Below are positions 22,316-22,352 of a stretch of DNA of 22,352 nucleotides, piece after piece (positions within the stretch are counted from its first letter, which is position 1; every line of letters begins with the position of its first letter). Made by a program: the position numbers and the translations under genes. Source of the stretch: UBA1723 sp045641065 (lineage in GTDB: Bacteria; Bacteroidota; Bacteroidia; Bacteroidales; Paludibacteraceae); the NCBI GenBank assembly GCA_045641065.1, contig JAZUGF010000130.1:1-22352 (forward strand), written 5' to 3'. The notes beneath the pieces were generated by a model. That model worked only from the letters and a program-made list of their open reading frames with translations, ran no database searches and was not told the origin of the DNA.

Positions 22316-22352
<37 letters not shown>

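Overview
The window looks like chromosome of a Bacteroidota (Bacteroidales-type, plausibly gut or rumen Prevotella-like) bacterium. The reasons are the conserved block bamD - rpoZ(Rpb6-like omega) - coaBC - DUF4835 - recN, promoters of the Bacteroidota type (TTTG/TTGC-N19-TAnnTTTG), A/T-rich leaders without strong Shine-Dalgarno sequences, secreted proteins with the 'Fibrobacter succinogenes major paralogous domain', and a 16S rRNA 5' end that begins at the right edge. Family calls come from reading motifs by eye; no database search was possible.

Layout. 1-1392 (minus): 5' part of a secreted glycoside hydrolase family 8 enzyme, running off the left edge. 1594-1631: a minus-strand intrinsic terminator. 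1644-3047: a complete IS3-family insertion sequence (orfA, orfB, a -1 slippery heptamer, 25-bp terminal inverted repeats, a 36-bp perfect palindrome at the end of orfB). 3045-5961 (minus): a likely operon of a voltage-gated-type K+ channel with a C-terminal zinc ribbon, followed by two tandem TerB + J-domain co-chaperone paralogs. The IS sits exactly at the 3' end of the last gene: it supplies the stop codon and probably a new terminator, and it separates the operon from the hairpin at 1594-1631. 5962-6433: intergenic with small palindromic repeats.

6434-11543 (plus): the housekeeping block bamD, rpoZ, coaBC, DUF4835, recN, covering outer-membrane assembly, transcription, CoA synthesis, a periplasmic protein and DNA repair. 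11626-13443: lemA with two TPM-domain genes, the first cytosolic-looking and the second exported and membrane-anchored with a Gly-rich tail; the genes overlap and are probably co-transcribed. 13532-14227 and 14303-14806: a lipoprotein with the Fib-succ-major domain and a small BspA-like leucine-rich-repeat protein, each followed by a strong hairpin. 14905-19320: a 1471-residue DUF2339 multi-spanning membrane protein with four internal repeats of about 136-142 residues. 19433-20998: bifunctional NAD(P)H-hydrate repair enzyme carrying an in-frame palindromic repeat. 21017-21760: a second Fib-succ-major-domain protein, membrane-anchored. 21761-22315: hairpin-rich spacer, rRNA promoter and leader; 22316 onward: 16S rRNA.

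The most interesting points are the IS that ends a chaperone operon, the K+ channel/TerB-J operon, a short palindromic element used as coding sequence inside the NAD(P)H-hydrate repair gene, replaced canonical active-site residues in CoaBC, and the repeated architecture of the DUF2339 protein.
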